DNA of 64,000 bases from an uncultured Kocuria sp. (GTDB lineage Bacteria; Actinomycetota; Actinomycetes; Actinomycetales; Micrococcaceae), in NCBI RefSeq assembly GCF_947500125.1, contig NZ_CANMRA010000006.1, forward strand, positions 1-64,000, read 5' to 3'. Shown here one piece after another: positions 1-12,730 of the stretch. Positions within the stretch are counted from its first letter, which is position 1; each line of letters begins with the position of its first letter. The position numbers and the translations under genes were made by a program. The notes beneath the pieces are model-generated. The model was not told where the DNA came from. It was given only the letters and a program-made list of their open reading frames with translations, and did no database searches.

Positions 1-786
1 ATCATCGCCGGCTGGTCCGCCTACACGAGGCAGCTGGACTTCACCGCGTTCCGCGCGATCGCCGACGAGGTCGGGGCCTACCTCATGGTGGACATGGCCC
101 ACTTCGCCGGCCTGGTCGCCGCCGGGCTGCACCCCAATCCGGTGCCGCACGCGCACGTGGTCACCTCCACGACCCACAAGACCCTCGGCGGGCCCCGCGG
201 CGGCGTCATCCTGTGCCGGCAGGAGCTGGCGAAGAAGATCAACTCCGCCGTCTTCCCGGGCCAGCAGGGCGGTCCGCTCGAGCACGTGGTCGCGGCCAAG
301 GCCGTGGCCTTCAAGCACGCGGCCGGCGAGGAGTTCGCCGACCGGCAGCGCCGGACCCTCGAGGGCGCCCGGATCCTGGCCCGGCGGCTGCTCTCCCCCG
401 ATGTCATGGCCGCCGGGATCAGCCTGGTCAGCGGCGGCACCGACGTGCACCTGGTGCTCGTGGACCTGCGGCACTCCCAGCTCGACGGCCGGCAGGCCGA
501 GGACCGCCTGCACCGCGTGGGCATCACGGTCAACCGCAACGCCGTCCCCTTCGATCCGCGTCCGCCCATGGTCTCCTCCGGTCTGCGCATCGGCACCCCG
601 GCCCTCGCCACCCGCGGCTTCGGCGCCGCCGAGTTCACGGAGGTGGCGGACGTCATCGCCACGGCCCTGACCCTCGAGCTCACCGAGGAGCTCGCCGAGC
701 AGTTGCGCGACCGGGTGACCGCCCTGGCCGAACGCTTCCCGCTCTACCCGAACCTCTCCGCCCCCGTCCTGAACGGAGCCCTCTGA
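1..786 (+). CDS. glyA: Serine hydroxymethyltransferase, C-terminal part (5' end outside window)
   Basis: The open frame enters from the left edge and gives 261 residues of a protein usually about 420-440 long. The PLP-lysine motif [13 protein letters not shown] lies near residue 60 of the visible part. The enzyme interconverts glycine and serine using 5,10-methylene-THF. Its stop codon shares one base with the soxB start (TGATG), so it is the visible head of the soxBDAG-sdaA-purU operon. In this setting it would join glycine to methylene-THF released by sarcosine oxidation to make serine. Only the missing N-terminus is uncertain. Confidence 0.95.
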   Translation: MIAGWSAYTRQLDFTAFRAIADEVGAYLMVDMAHFAGLVAAGLHPNPVPHAHVVTSTTHKTLGGPRGGVILCRQELAKKINSAVFPGQQGGPLEHVVAAKAVAFKHAAGEEFADRQRRTLEGARILARRLLSPDVMAAGISLVSGGTDVHLVLVDLRHSQLDGRQAEDRLHRVGITVNRNAVPFDPRPPMVSSGLRIGTPALATRGFGAAEFTEVADVIATALTLELTEELAEQLRDRVTALAERFPLYPNLSAPVLNGAL

Positions 787-2003
787 TGGCCGACCTGCTG
801 CCGGAGCACCCGGACTTCCTGTGGCGCAACCCGGACCCGAAGTCCTCCTACGACGCCGTGATCGTCGGCGGCGGCGGTCACGGGCTCGCGACCGCCTATT
901 ACCTGGCCAAGAACCACGGCATGACCAACATCGCCGTGCTGGAGCGGGGCTGGCTGGCCGGTGGGAACATGGCCCGGAACACCACGATCATCCGCTCCAA
1001 CTACCTGTGGGACGAGTCCGCGGCGATGTACGAGCACTCCCTGAAGCTCTGGGAGATCCTGCCCGAGGAGCTGGAGTACGACTTCCTCTTCTCCCAGCGC
1101 GGGGTGATGAACCTGGCGCACACCCTGGGCGACGTCCGGGAGTCCGTGCGCCGGGTCAACGCGAACAAGCTCAACGGCATCGACGCGGAGTGGATCAGCC
1201 CGGAGCAGGTCAAGGAGCTGTGCCCGATCATCAACATCGGGGACGACATCCGCTACCCGGTGATGGGGGCGACCTACCAGCCGCGCGCCGGCATCGCCAA
1301 GCACGACCACGTGGCGTGGGCCTTCGCCCGCAAGTGCGACGAGATGGGCGTGGACATCATCCAGAACTGCGAGGTCAACGGCTTCGTCATGGACGGCGAC
1401 CGGGTGGTGGGCGTGGAGACCTCCCGCGGGAGGATCAACGCCGGCAAGGTCGGCCTCTGCGGGGCCGGGCACAGCTCCGTCCTGGCGGAGCTCGCCGGGT
1501 TCCGGCTGCCGATCCAGTCCCACCCGCTGCAGGCCCTGGTCTCGGAGCTGCACGAGCCCGTGCACCCGACCGTGGTGATGTCCAACCACGTGCACGTCTA
1601 CGTCTCCCAGGCCCACAAGGGCGAGCTGGTCATGGGCGCCGGCGTGGACGCCTACAACGGCTACGGCCAGCGGGGCGCCTTCCACGTCATCGAGGACCAG
1701 ATGGCGGCCGCGGTGGAGCTCTTTCCGATCTTCGCCCGCGCCCACGTCCTGCGCACCTGGGGCGGGATCGTGGACGTCACCCTGGACGCCTCGCCGATCG
1801 TCTCCAAGACGCCCGTGGACCAGATGTACGTCAACTGCGGCTGGGGCACCGGCGGCTTCAAGGGAACTCCCGGAGCCGGCTACGCCTTCGCCCACACCAT
1901 CGCCAACGACGAACCCCACCCCCTCAACGAGCCCTTCGCCCTGGAGCGCTTCGAGACCGGGGTCCTCATCGACGAGCACGGCGCCGCCGCCGTGGCCCAC
2001 TAG
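786..2003 (+). CDS. soxB: Sarcosine oxidase beta subunit
   Basis: A protein of 405 residues with an FAD dinucleotide motif (VGGGGHGLA) at about residues 27-35. [12 protein letters not shown] places a histidine at residue 173, the covalent FMN site of heterotetrameric sarcosine oxidases. The C-terminal [14 protein letters not shown] loop is also typical. SoxB is the sarcosine-oxidising subunit and makes glycine and H2O2. The ATG at 786 overlaps the glyA stop, so longer readings of this frame into glyA are rejected. It is the second gene visible in the operon. Confidence 0.96.
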   Translation: MADLLPEHPDFLWRNPDPKSSYDAVIVGGGGHGLATAYYLAKNHGMTNIAVLERGWLAGGNMARNTTIIRSNYLWDESAAMYEHSLKLWEILPEELEYDFLFSQRGVMNLAHTLGDVRESVRRVNANKLNGIDAEWISPEQVKELCPIINIGDDIRYPVMGATYQPRAGIAKHDHVAWAFARKCDEMGVDIIQNCEVNGFVMDGDRVVGVETSRGRINAGKVGLCGAGHSSVLAELAGFRLPIQSHPLQALVSELHEPVHPTVVMSNHVHVYVSQAHKGELVMGAGVDAYNGYGQRGAFHVIEDQMAAAVELFPIFARAHVLRTWGGIVDVTLDASPIVSKTPVDQMYVNCGWGTGGFKGTPGAGYAFAHTIANDEPHPLNEPFALERFETGVLIDEHGAAAVAH

Positions 2004-2017
2004 GAGGCCGGAACACC

Positions 2018-2305
2018 ATGCTGCTGATCGAGTGCCCCCACTGCGGGCCGCGCGACGAGACCGAGTACCAGTACGGCGGGGAGGCCCACGTGGCCTATCC
2101 CGAGGACCCCTCCCAGCTCTCCGACAAGGAGTGGGCGGAGTACCTCTTCTACCGCAACAACCCCAAGGGCCTGATCGCGGAGCGGTGGGCCCACGCCGTC
2201 GGCTGCCGCCGCTGGTTCAACGTCGTCCGCGACACAGTGACCTATGAGATCAAGGCCGTCTACAGGATCGGCGAGCCCAAGCCCGAGATCGGAGGCGTCA
2301 AGTGA
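2018..2305 (+). CDS. soxD: Sarcosine oxidase delta subunit
   Basis: A small zinc subunit of 95 residues. Cys6, Cys9, His59 and Cys63 match the zinc ligands known for SoxD of heterotetrameric sarcosine oxidase (CPHCG near the N-terminus, HAVGC later). The ATG at 2018 follows an AGGAGG-like site overlapping the soxB stop. Its stop overlaps the soxA start by four bases (GTGA), indicating translational coupling. It has no known separate activity and stabilises the complex. Confidence 0.95.
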   Translation: MLLIECPHCGPRDETEYQYGGEAHVAYPEDPSQLSDKEWAEYLFYRNNPKGLIAERWAHAVGCRRWFNVVRDTVTYEIKAVYRIGEPKPEIGGVK

Positions 2306-5217
2306 GCGCTCAGTCCCACCGCCTGCCGGCGCAGCAGAGCGCGACCGGCAGCATCGACCGCACCTCGACGGTGCGCTTCACCGTGGACGGAGAGGAGTTC
2401 ACCGGGTACGCCGGTGACACCCTGGCCTCGGCCCTGCTGGCCGCGGGACGCATCCGCTGCGGCGACTCGATGTACCTGGACCGTCCGCGCGGGATCATGT
2501 CCGCCGGCGTGGAGGAGCCCAACGCGCTGGTCAAGGTCGCCGCGCGCACCGAGGCCGACGTGGCCGAGTCCATGCTCCCGGCCACCACGGTGGAGCTGAC
2601 CGACGGGCTGGAGGCGTCTTACCTGCGCGGGCTCGGGCAGCTCGACCCGGCCAAGGACGATGCCGTCTACGACCACAAGCACGTGCACACCGACGTCCTC
2701 GTCGTCGGCGCCGGGCCCGCGGGCCTCGCCGCGGCCCGGGAGGCCGCGAAGTCGGGGGCCCGGGTCATCCTCGTGGACGAGCAGCCGGAGGCCGGAGGAT
2801 CCCTGCTGTCCGGCCGCGACGAGACCGTCGACGGCATGCCCGCCCGTGACTGGGTGGCCGAGAGCCTCGCCACCCTCCGGGAGGCCCCCGAGACCACGGT
2901 CCTGCACCGCACCACTGCCTTCGGCAACTACGACAGCAACTACGTCGTCGCCGTCCAGCGGCGCACCGACCACCTGGGCACCGCCCCCGGCGCCGGGGTC
3001 TCGCGGGAGCGGATCTGGCACGTGCGGGCGGACCAGGTGGTGCTCGCCACCGGCGCGCACGAGCGGCCGATCGTGTTCACCGACAACGATCGCCCCGGCG
3101 TCATGCTCGCCGGAGCGGTGCGCACCTACCTCAACCGCTACGCCGTGGCCGCCGGCACGCGGGTCGTGGCGGCCACCACCAACGACTCCGTCTATGCCGT
3201 GGTGGCCGACCTGGTCGCCGCCGGCGTGGACGTCGCGGGCGTGGTCGACGCGCGCCCCGAGCTCACCGCTGCGGCCGAGCGCACTGCCGCCCGCACGGGA
3301 GTGCAGGTGTGGACCGGCAGCGCCGTGGTGGAGACCGCCGGCGACGGCGCGGACGGGCGCGTCAGCGCCGTCACGCTCAGCGGGATCGACGAGGACGGCC
3401 GGCTGACCGGTCCCACCACGACCGTGGACGCCGACCTGCTGGCGGTCTCCGGCGGATGGACCCCGGTGGTGCACCTGCACAGCCAGCGGCAGGGAAAGCT
3501 GACCTGGAACGACGAACTCGCCGCCTTCGTCCCCGCCCTGCCGGTGCGCGACCAGCAGACCGCCGGGTCCGTCAACGGCGTGCTGGACTTGGCCGGATGC
3601 CTCGGCCAGGGCGCCCGCGCCGGCGCCGAGGCGGCCTGCCGCGCCGGGTTCGACACCTCGGCCCAGGAGCCGGCCGCCGCTGCGGAGGCCTTCGCCCCGG
3701 TCCGGCCGCTGTGGCTGGTTCCCGGGCCCGACGGGGAGCCGTCGGACTGGAGCCGCCACTTCGTGGACTTCCAGCGCGACCAGACGGTCGCCGAGGTGCT
3801 GCGCTCGACCGGCGCCGGCATGCGGTCGGTGGAGCACGTCAAGCGCTACACCTCCATCTCCACCGCCAATGACCAGGGCAAGACCTCCGGGGTCAACGCC
3901 ATCGGGGTCATCGCGGCCGCGCTGAACAGCACCGATGTCGGCGGCATCGGCACCACCACCTACCGCGCCCCGTACACCCCGGTGGCCTTCACGGCTCTGG
4001 CGGGGCGGCGGCGGGGCGAGCTCTTCGACCCGGCGCGGCTGACGTCGGTCCACCCCTGGCACGTGGCGCACGGGGCCCTCTTCGAGGACGTCGGGCAGTG
4101 GAAGCGGCCCTGGTACTACCCCCAGGCCGGGGAGGACATGGACGCGGCCGTGCTGCGCGAGTGCGCGGCCGTCCGCGAATCGGTGGGGTTCATGGACGCC
4201 ACCACGCTGGGCAAGATCGAGATCCGGGGCAAGGACGCCGGGGAGTTCCTCAACCGCGTCTACACCAACGCCTTCAAGAAGCTCAAGCCCGGCATGGGCC
4301 GCTACGGGGTCATATGCACCCCGGACGGGATGGTCTTCGACGACGGCGTGACCCTGCGCCTGGACGAGGACCGGTACTTCATGACCACCACCACCGGTGG
4401 TGCCGCCAAGGTCCTGGAGTGGCTCGAGGAGTGGTCCCAGACCGAGTGGCCGGAGCTCGACGTCACCTTCACCTCGGTGACGGAGCAGTACACCACCGTC
4501 GCCGTCGTCGGCCCGAAGTCCCGGGCCGTCATCGCGAAGCTCGCCCCGGAGCTGGACGTGTCCAACGAGGCGTTCCCGTTCATGGCCTTCCGCGAGACCG
4601 TCCTGGCCTCCGGGGTGCCCGCACGGATCTGCCGGATCTCGTTCTCCGGAGAGCTGGCGTTCGAGATCAACGTCTCCTCCTGGTACGGGCTCTCCGTCTG
4701 GGAGTCCGTCGCGGAGGCCGGTGCCGAGTTCGGCATCACCCCGTACGGCACCGAGACCATGCACGTGCTGCGCGCGGAGAAGGCCTTCCCGATCGTGGGC
4801 CAGGACACCGACGGCACGGTCACCCCGCAGGACCTGGGGATGGAGTGGGTGGTGTCCAAGACCAAGGACTTCATCGGCAAGCGCTCCTACGACCGCCCGT
4901 CCGCCACCAGCCCGGACCGCAAGCAGCTGGTCGCGGTCCTGCCGGTGGACCGGACGTTCCGGCTCCCGGAGGGCGCCCAGCTGGTCGACCACGGCACCCC
5001 CATCACCCCGGAGCAGGGGCCGGTGCCGATGGTCGGGCACGTCACCTCCAGCTACCGCAGCGCCGCCCTGGACCGGACGTTCGGGCTCGCCCTGGTCGAG
5101 AACGGCCGCCACCGCATCGGTGAGACGCTCCAGGCCCCGCTCGACGGGCAGCTCGTGGACGTCGTCATCGCAGAACCCGTGCTCTACGACCCCGAAGGGA
5201 ACCGCCGTGATGGCTGA
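2302..5217 (+). CDS. soxA: Sarcosine oxidase alpha subunit
   Basis: A protein of 971 residues, the usual SoxA size. The N-terminal part (about 20-110) is the ferredoxin-like segment. A dinucleotide motif [12 protein letters not shown] follows at about 134-145. The C-terminal 380 residues are a GcvT-like folate-binding domain (for example [14 protein letters not shown]). SoxA binds NAD+ and THF and passes the sarcosine methyl group to THF as 5,10-methylene-THF. The start is GTG at 2302 inside the soxD stop, and the end overlaps soxG by eight bases. Confidence 0.96.
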   Translation: MSAQSHRLPAQQSATGSIDRTSTVRFTVDGEEFTGYAGDTLASALLAAGRIRCGDSMYLDRPRGIMSAGVEEPNALVKVAARTEADVAESMLPATTVELTDGLEASYLRGLGQLDPAKDDAVYDHKHVHTDVLVVGAGPAGLAAAREAAKSGARVILVDEQPEAGGSLLSGRDETVDGMPARDWVAESLATLREAPETTVLHRTTAFGNYDSNYVVAVQRRTDHLGTAPGAGVSRERIWHVRADQVVLATGAHERPIVFTDNDRPGVMLAGAVRTYLNRYAVAAGTRVVAATTNDSVYAVVADLVAAGVDVAGVVDARPELTAAAERTAARTGVQVWTGSAVVETAGDGADGRVSAVTLSGIDEDGRLTGPTTTVDADLLAVSGGWTPVVHLHSQRQGKLTWNDELAAFVPALPVRDQQTAGSVNGVLDLAGCLGQGARAGAEAACRAGFDTSAQEPAAAAEAFAPVRPLWLVPGPDGEPSDWSRHFVDFQRDQTVAEVLRSTGAGMRSVEHVKRYTSISTANDQGKTSGVNAIGVIAAALNSTDVGGIGTTTYRAPYTPVAFTALAGRRRGELFDPARLTSVHPWHVAHGALFEDVGQWKRPWYYPQAGEDMDAAVLRECAAVRESVGFMDATTLGKIEIRGKDAGEFLNRVYTNAFKKLKPGMGRYGVICTPDGMVFDDGVTLRLDEDRYFMTTTTGGAAKVLEWLEEWSQTEWPELDVTFTSVTEQYTTVAVVGPKSRAVIAKLAPELDVSNEAFPFMAFRETVLASGVPARICRISFSGELAFEINVSSWYGLSVWESVAEAGAEFGITPYGTETMHVLRAEKAFPIVGQDTDGTVTPQDLGMEWVVSKTKDFIGKRSYDRPSATSPDRKQLVAVLPVDRTFRLPEGAQLVDHGTPITPEQGPVPMVGHVTSSYRSAALDRTFGLALVENGRHRIGETLQAPLDGQLVDVVIAEPVLYDPEGNRRDG

Positions 5218-5887
5218 GCAGCTCCTGACCGACACCACCGCCCTGCGCCGCAGCCCCCTCGCCCACCTCGCGCAGCAGATGCACGAGCAGACCGTGACGG
5301 GTGAGCGGGGCGTGGCCCTGCGCGAGATCCCGTTCCTGACCATGGTCGGGATCCGGGTGGCGCCCGGCACTCCGGCCGCCGATGCGGTCGCCGCCGCGGC
5401 CGGGATGCCCCTGCCGACCGGCCACGGCCGGGTCACCGGCACCGCCGGGGCCACGGCGATCCTGTGGATCGGGCCCGACGAGTTCCTGCTCGTCGGCCCC
5501 GAGGGCGTGGGGCCCGCGGAGATCGGCCCTGCGGGGAGCGACCTCCGGGCGGCGGGCAGCGACGACGCCGGCACCGCCGCCGGACTGGCCCGGGCCCTGG
5601 GCACCGAGCCCGGACAGGCCGTGGACCTGTCCGCCAACCGCACCACGCTCGAGCTGTCCGGCCCCTCGGCCCGCGCCGTGCTCGAGAAGAGCTGCCACCT
5701 GGACCTGCACCCGCGGGCCTTCGCGGTCGGCACCGCTGTGGCCACGACCCTGGGCCCGGTGCAGGTGCTGCTGTGGCGCACGGAGGAGCTGACGTGGCGG
5801 ATCATGCCGCGGGCCTCCTTCGCCGAGTACACCGCCCGGTGGCTGCTGGACGGCATGACGGAGTTCGCCTCTCCCGAGGTGCCCTGA
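5210..5887 (+). CDS. soxG: Sarcosine oxidase gamma subunit
   Basis: A protein of 225 residues in the fixed soxB-D-A-G order. It has the SoxG fold, a GcvT-like small subunit that packs against SoxA ([19 protein letters not shown], then [15 protein letters not shown]). The ATG at 5210 overlaps the soxA end, and the stop shares a base with the sdaA start. The family is weakly conserved, so position in the operon is part of the evidence. Confidence 0.93.
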   Translation: MAEQLLTDTTALRRSPLAHLAQQMHEQTVTGERGVALREIPFLTMVGIRVAPGTPAADAVAAAAGMPLPTGHGRVTGTAGATAILWIGPDEFLLVGPEGVGPAEIGPAGSDLRAAGSDDAGTAAGLARALGTEPGQAVDLSANRTTLELSGPSARAVLEKSCHLDLHPRAFAVGTAVATTLGPVQVLLWRTEELTWRIMPRASFAEYTARWLLDGMTEFASPEVP

Positions 5888-7290
5888 TGGCGCTGTCCGC
5901 CCTGGACCTGTTCTCCGTCGGCATCGGCCCCTCCTCGTCCCACACGGTGGGCCCCATGCGGGCCGCCCGGCTGTTCGCGGACGGGCTGGCCGGGGCCGGT
6001 CTCCTCGAGGGAGTCGCCAGGGTCCGGGCCGAGCTGTTCGGCTCGCTCGGCGCCACCGGTCACGGGCACGGCTCGGACAAGGCCGTGATCCTGGGGCTGC
6101 AGGGCGAGGACCCGGAGACCGTGGACACCGACACGGCGGACGACCAGGTGCGGACGAGCACGGAGCGCGGGCAGCTGTGCCTGGCGGGGGTCCGGCCGAT
6201 CCCCTTCGACCGCGCCGAGGACGTCGTCATGCACCGGCGCAGGTCGCTGCCCGCGCACCCCAACGGCATGACGTTCGCAGCCTTCGGGGCGGACGGCGAG
6301 CTGGTGCGGGAGCGGACCTACTACTCGGTGGGCGGCGGGTTCGTGGTGGACGGGGACGTGTCCGGGGCGGACCGCATCGTCCAGGACACCACGGAGGTGC
6401 CGTACCCGTTCACCACCGGCCGGCAGCTCCTGGAGCACTGCCGGCGGGAGGGGACCTCGATCGCCGGGATCATGCTCGCCAACGAACTGTCCTGGCGCAG
6501 CGAGGAGCAGCTCCGCTCAAGCCTGCTGCGCCTCTGGGCCGTCATGCAGGAGTGCGTGGAGAACGGGTGCACGCGCACGGAGGCCCGGCTGCCCGGCGGG
6601 CTGAAGGTCCGCCGCCGGGCGCCGGCCCTGCGGGCGCGGCTGCGCGAGGCCGAGGTGGCCGCCGACGCGTGTGCTGTCCGGCCGGCGTCCGATCCGCTGC
6701 AGGCCATGGAGTGGATCAACCTCTACGCCCTGGCGGTCAACGAGGAGAACGCCTCCGGCGGGCGGATCGTCACCGCCCCGACCAACGGGGCGGCGGGCAT
6801 CATCCCCGCCGTGCTGCACTACTACGACCGGTTCGTCGCCGGGGCGGACGAGGACGGCGTGGTGGAGTTCCTGCTGACGGCGGCGGCCGTCGGCATCCTC
6901 ATCAAGGAGAACGCCTCCATCTCCGGCGCGGAGATGGGCTGCCAGGGCGAGGTGGGCTCGGCCTGCTCCATGGCCGCCGCAGGCCTGTGCGCGGTCCTGG
7001 GCGGCACCCCGGAGCAGGTCGAGAACGCCGCCGAGGTGGGCATGGAGCACAACCTCGGGCTGACCTGCGACCCCGTGGGCGGGCTCGTGCAGATCCCGTG
7101 CATCGAGCGCAACGCGATCGCCTCGGTCAAGGCCATCAACGCCGCACGCCTGGCCCTCCAGGGCGACGGCGAGCACACGGTCTCGCTCGACCAGGTCATC
7201 AAGACCATGCGCGAGACCGGCAACGACATGAAGATCAAGTACAAGGAGACCTCCCGTGGTGGACTGGCCGTCAACGTCATCGAATGCTGA
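5887..7290 (+). CDS. sdaA: L-serine ammonia-lyase, iron-sulfur, single chain
   Basis: A protein of 467 residues that deaminates L-serine to pyruvate. The N-terminal [15 protein letters not shown] motif marks the beta domain. The alpha domain has [17 protein letters not shown] and [12 protein letters not shown], which supply the cysteines for the oxygen-sensitive 4Fe-4S cluster. It starts at the soxG stop (TGATG). Placement after glyA and soxBDAG makes it the exit from betaine-derived glycine and serine into central metabolism. Confidence 0.95.
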   Translation: MALSALDLFSVGIGPSSSHTVGPMRAARLFADGLAGAGLLEGVARVRAELFGSLGATGHGHGSDKAVILGLQGEDPETVDTDTADDQVRTSTERGQLCLAGVRPIPFDRAEDVVMHRRRSLPAHPNGMTFAAFGADGELVRERTYYSVGGGFVVDGDVSGADRIVQDTTEVPYPFTTGRQLLEHCRREGTSIAGIMLANELSWRSEEQLRSSLLRLWAVMQECVENGCTRTEARLPGGLKVRRRAPALRARLREAEVAADACAVRPASDPLQAMEWINLYALAVNEENASGGRIVTAPTNGAAGIIPAVLHYYDRFVAGADEDGVVEFLLTAAAVGILIKENASISGAEMGCQGEVGSACSMAAAGLCAVLGGTPEQVENAAEVGMEHNLGLTCDPVGGLVQIPCIERNAIASVKAINAARLALQGDGEHTVSLDQVIKTMRETGNDMKIKYKETSRGGLAVNVIEC

Positions 7291-8185
7291 GCAGCGCCTG
7301 CAGCCGCAGGCCGTCACGACCGCACCGCCCACGACGGAGCTGGTGCTGACCCTCGACTGCCCGGAGAGACCGGGGATCGTGCACGCCGTCAGCGGTGTGC
7401 TCCTGGAGCACGGGTGCAACATCGTGGAGCTCACCCAGTTCGACGACCGGCGGCTGGGCCACTTCTTCATGCGCGTGCACGTCGCCTCGGCCACGGAGGA
7501 TGGCCTCGACCCCGAGGCCCTCCGGGCGGACCTGGCCCCGGTGGCCGAGCGGTTCGACATGCGCTGGGAGCTCAGCGAGCACGGGGCGAAGCGGAGGGTG
7601 CTGGTGATGGTCTCCAAGTTCGGCCACTGCCTCAACGACCTGCTCTTCCGCGCTCGGACCGGGGACCTGCCCGTGGACATCGTCGCGGTGGTCTCCAACC
7701 ACCGCGACCACCAGCGCCTCGTCGAGTGGCACGGCATCCCGTTCTTCCACGTGCCCGTCACCCGGGACACCAAGCCCGATGCCGAGGCCCGGCTGCTGGA
7801 GCTCGTGGACCGCTTCGAGGTGGACCTCGTGGTCCTGGCCCGCTACATGCAGGTGCTCAGCGACTCGCTGGCCACCCGGATGGAGGGACGGGTGATCAAC
7901 ATCCACCACTCGTTCCTGCCGTCCTTCAAGGGCGCCAAACCGTACCACCAGGCCTACGAGCGCGGGGTGAAGACCGTGGGCGCCACGGCGCACTACGTCA
8001 ACGCCGAGCTGGACGAAGGCCCGATCATCGCGCAGCAGCTCGTGGACGTGGACCACACCTACGGCCCGGAGGACCTCGTGGCCGCGGGGCGGGACACCGA
8101 GTGCAAGGCCCTGTCCAACGCGGTGAAGTGGCACTGCGAGGGGCGGGTCATCCTGCACGGCAACCGGACGGTCGTCCTGCGCTGA
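7256..8185 (+). CDS. purU: Formyltetrahydrofolate deformylase
   Basis: A protein of 309 residues with an N-terminal ACT domain (about 29-110) and a C-terminal formyltransferase-fold domain. [20 protein letters not shown] and the later LDEGPIIAQ carry the catalytic Asn, His and Asp. It hydrolyses 10-formyl-THF to formate and THF, which would recycle THF loaded during sarcosine demethylation. Two adjacent GTG codons (7256, 7259) can start it, overlapping sdaA by about 35 bases. The N-terminus is about 25 residues longer than typical, so the exact start is uncertain. Confidence 0.94.
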   Translation: MVDWPSTSSNAEQRLQPQAVTTAPPTTELVLTLDCPERPGIVHAVSGVLLEHGCNIVELTQFDDRRLGHFFMRVHVASATEDGLDPEALRADLAPVAERFDMRWELSEHGAKRRVLVMVSKFGHCLNDLLFRARTGDLPVDIVAVVSNHRDHQRLVEWHGIPFFHVPVTRDTKPDAEARLLELVDRFEVDLVVLARYMQVLSDSLATRMEGRVINIHHSFLPSFKGAKPYHQAYERGVKTVGATAHYVNAELDEGPIIAQQLVDVDHTYGPEDLVAAGRDTECKALSNAVKWHCEGRVILHGNRTVVLR

Positions 8186-8205
8186 GCCGCGCCCGCGGGC
8201 AGAGC

Positions 8206-8236
8206 CGCGGCCGGGGCGGTGTGCGCCCCGGCCGCG
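8206..8236. terminator. Bidirectional terminator hairpin between purU and dmgO
   Basis: A perfect 13-bp GC stem (CGCGGCCGGGGCG with its complement) around a five-base loop sits between the ends of the convergent sox and dmgO operons. There is no clear T-run on either side, as is common at high GC. Confidence 0.75.
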
Positions 8237-8248
8237 ACGGCAGGAGCC

Positions 8249-10765
<2,517 letters not shown>

Positions 10766-11128
10766 TCAGCCCGACCGGGACTCGTGGCCGTGGGCGGTGA
10801 GCCCGGGCGGCAGGTTCGGCGCCTCGGTCGACTCCCGGACCATGATGTCGCCGTCCACGACGACCACCTCGTGGACCCGGACCGGCAGCTTGGCCGGCGG
10901 CGCGTCCACCGCTCCGGTGCGCAGGTCGAACCTGGACGCGTGCAGCGGGCACTCGACCTCGCAGCCCTCCACCCAGCCGTCGGCGAGCGAGGCGTCCTGG
11001 TGGGTGCAGGTGTCGTCGACGGCGAACAGCTCACCCTCCTCCGTGCGGAACACGGCAATGGGCGGGGCGGTGTCGAGGCGCAGGGCGTCACCGGGTGCGA
11101 GGTCCTTGAGAGGACAGGCCTTGTGCAT
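10766..11128 (-). CDS. Rieske [2Fe-2S] ferredoxin of the betaine monooxygenase
   Basis: A protein of 120 residues. Cys41-x-His43 and Cys60-x2-His63 (CTH...CPLH) are Rieske cluster ligands. The ATG at 11128 is preferred because AGGAAAGGAT precedes it; a 151-residue reading starting at 11221 has no such site. It should carry electrons from the FAD reductase (11480) to the Rieske oxygenase (12731), both across the divergent promoter region. It heads the ferredoxin-dmgO operon. Confidence 0.9.
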   Translation of the reverse strand: MHKACPLKDLAPGDALRLDTAPPIAVFRTEEGELFAVDDTCTHQDASLADGWVEGCEVECPLHASRFDLRTGAVDAPPAKLPVRVHEVVVVDGDIMVRESTEAPNLPPGLTAHGHESRSG

Positions 11129-11205
11129 CGGAACGGATCCTTTCCTGCGGAGGGCGGGCCTGCTGTGCCGAGCGGGATCACCCCGCCCGAACCGGCTCAC
11201 GATGA

Positions 11206-11229
11206 GCAACACGCGTTGCATCGTGCAAC
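11206..11229. promoter_or_regulatory. Operator cluster at the ferredoxin-dmgO promoter
   Basis: Three alternating half-sites form two overlapping palindromes: GCAAC-ACGC-GTTGC (11206-11219) and GTTGCA-TCG-TGCAAC (11215-11229). The second lies just downstream of a candidate minus-strand promoter, where a bound repressor would block transcription. The local IclR regulator (13977) is the natural candidate, by inference. Confidence 0.6.
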
Positions 11230-11259
11230 ATCCTGGGGACGCGCGCCGGGCACTGTCAA
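11230..11259 (-). promoter_or_regulatory. Candidate promoter for ferredoxin-dmgO
   Basis: On the minus strand a consensus -35 TTGACA (11254-11259) is followed after 18 bases by CAGGAT (11230-11235) as -10. The start would fall inside the GTTGCATCGTGCAAC palindrome, with a leader of roughly 100 bases before the ferredoxin ATG. Confidence 0.55.
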
Positions 11260-11339
11260 GGGACGGGCCGCGCGGAGGCCGGGGTCCGGCTCACGGTTCG
11301 ACGCAAAGTAAATTCCGCGGATCGAATAGCGCACACCTC

Positions 11340-11396
11340 TTGACGGACCCCCGGACACGCCCCACGCTTGCTCTCACATTGCGAACCGCGTTGCAC
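11340..11396 (+). promoter_or_regulatory. Candidate promoter and operator for the reductase-oxygenase operon
   Basis: TTGACG (11340-11345), a 17-base spacer and CACGCT (11363-11368) form a plausible plus-strand promoter. Just downstream, TTGCGAACCGCGTTGCA (11379-11395) is an imperfect copy of the GTTGCA/TGCAAC motif at the opposite promoter. The 351 bases between the two divergent starts (11129-11479) hold no gene that I can see. Confidence 0.5.
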
Positions 11397-11479
11397 CAGA
11401 TGCGGAAGTGATCGGGCGGCGGGAGGTCCCCGCCGTCGCTCCGGATCGCCCGGAACCAGCCCCCCGAAAGGGGTCCTCC

Positions 11480-12670
11480 ATGGAGTCCCTCGTCATCGTC
11501 GGAGCGTCCCTCGCCGGCCTCTCCGCCGCCCGGGCCGCCCGAGATCTCGGCTTCGACGGTCGTCTCGTGATCATCGGGGACGAACCCCGGCGACCATACG
11601 ATCGCCCGCCGCTGTCCAAGGACTACCTCGCCGGCCGGCTCGAGCTCGCCGACCTGGCGCTGGAGGCGGACACCGACGCCCTGGACGCGGAGTGGGTGCT
11701 CGGGGCACGGGCCGTCTCCTTCGACGCCGCCACCCGCACCGTCCGGCTCGAGGACGGGCGCCGGGTGCACGCCGACGGTCTCGTCGTGGCCACCGGGGCC
11801 TCGCCCCGGTCGCTGCCGCAGATCGCGGGTCTGGACAACGTGGTGAGCCTGCGCACCGTCGCCGACGCGCAGAGGCTGCGGGCCCTGCTGGCCCGCGGGC
11901 GACGACTGGTCGTCGTCGGCGCCGGGTTCATCGGCGCCGAGGTCGCCTCCACGGCCCACGCCCTCGGGCTGCAGGTGACGGTGCTGGAGAAGTCCCCGAC
12001 CCCGCTGTGCGCACCGCTGGGCGCCCAGCTGGGCGCTGCGGTGGCGGCGCTGCACGAGCGGGCCGGGGTCGAGCTGATCTGCGGTGCCGACATCGAGGAG
12101 TTCGAGGTCACGGGCGCGGCGGTGACCGGGGTGCGGTTGGCCGGCGGGCGGGCGCTGCCCACCGACGTCGTGGTCGTGGGGATCGGTGCGCAGCCCAACA
12201 CCGACTGGCTCGAGGGCTCCGGAGTGGAGCTGGGCAACGGAGTGCTCTGCGACGCCGCCGGGCGCACCAGCGTGCCCGGAGTCGTCGCCGTCGGCGACTG
12301 TGCCGCGTGGCAGCTGCCGGGCACCGGCCGGCACCACCGCGTGGAGCACTGGACCGGTGCGGCCGAGCGGCCGGCAGTGGCCGTGGGCGCGCTGCTGGGC
12401 GCCGACCCGGCCACCCTGCCGGCGGTCAAGCCGCCGTACTTCTGGTCCGACCAGTACGGCACCCGGCTGCAGTTCACCGGCGACGCCTCCCGCGGCGACC
12501 GCGTCGTCTACGAGCAGGGCGGTCCCGACGAGGACACCCTGCTGGCCGTCTACTACTCCGGGGAGGAGCCGGTCGCCGTGCTCGCCTGGAACCAGACGAG
12601 GCTCTTCTGCCGCTGGCGCAAGACCCTCGAGAAGCTCGCCGCCGCCGCGGCGCAGCCGGCCACCGTCTGA
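11480..12670 (+). CDS. FAD-dependent ferredoxin reductase
   Basis: A protein of 396 residues. Dinucleotide motifs lie at the N-terminus (IVGASLAGLSAA, FAD) and mid-protein (VVGAGFIGAEVA, NAD(P)H), with VPGVVAVGDCA near residue 280, then a C-terminal reductase domain. Rubredoxin and ferredoxin reductases of Rieske systems look like this. The ATG at 11480 follows GAAAGGGG; an upstream GTG at 11408 would add 24 unlikely residues. It would feed electrons to the Rieske ferredoxin and the oxygenase encoded next. Confidence 0.9.
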   Translation: MESLVIVGASLAGLSAARAARDLGFDGRLVIIGDEPRRPYDRPPLSKDYLAGRLELADLALEADTDALDAEWVLGARAVSFDAATRTVRLEDGRRVHADGLVVATGASPRSLPQIAGLDNVVSLRTVADAQRLRALLARGRRLVVVGAGFIGAEVASTAHALGLQVTVLEKSPTPLCAPLGAQLGAAVAALHERAGVELICGADIEEFEVTGAAVTGVRLAGGRALPTDVVVVGIGAQPNTDWLEGSGVELGNGVLCDAAGRTSVPGVVAVGDCAAWQLPGTGRHHRVEHWTGAAERPAVAVGALLGADPATLPAVKPPYFWSDQYGTRLQFTGDASRGDRVVYEQGGPDEDTLLAVYYSGEEPVAVLAWNQTRLFCRWRKTLEKLAAAAAQPATV

Positions 12671-12730
12671 GCCGCCGGCGCCCTCTTCCCACCACCGTGC
12701 CCTCCGCACCGCCCGACCGAGGAGTTCGAG

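Noticed and set aside
2260-6438. A 1392-codon open frame on the minus strand opposite soxA-sdaA
   Set aside because: It is opposite well-recognised genes, has the Gly/Val/His/Arg-rich composition of a high-GC antisense frame, and shows no domain or ribosome-binding site.
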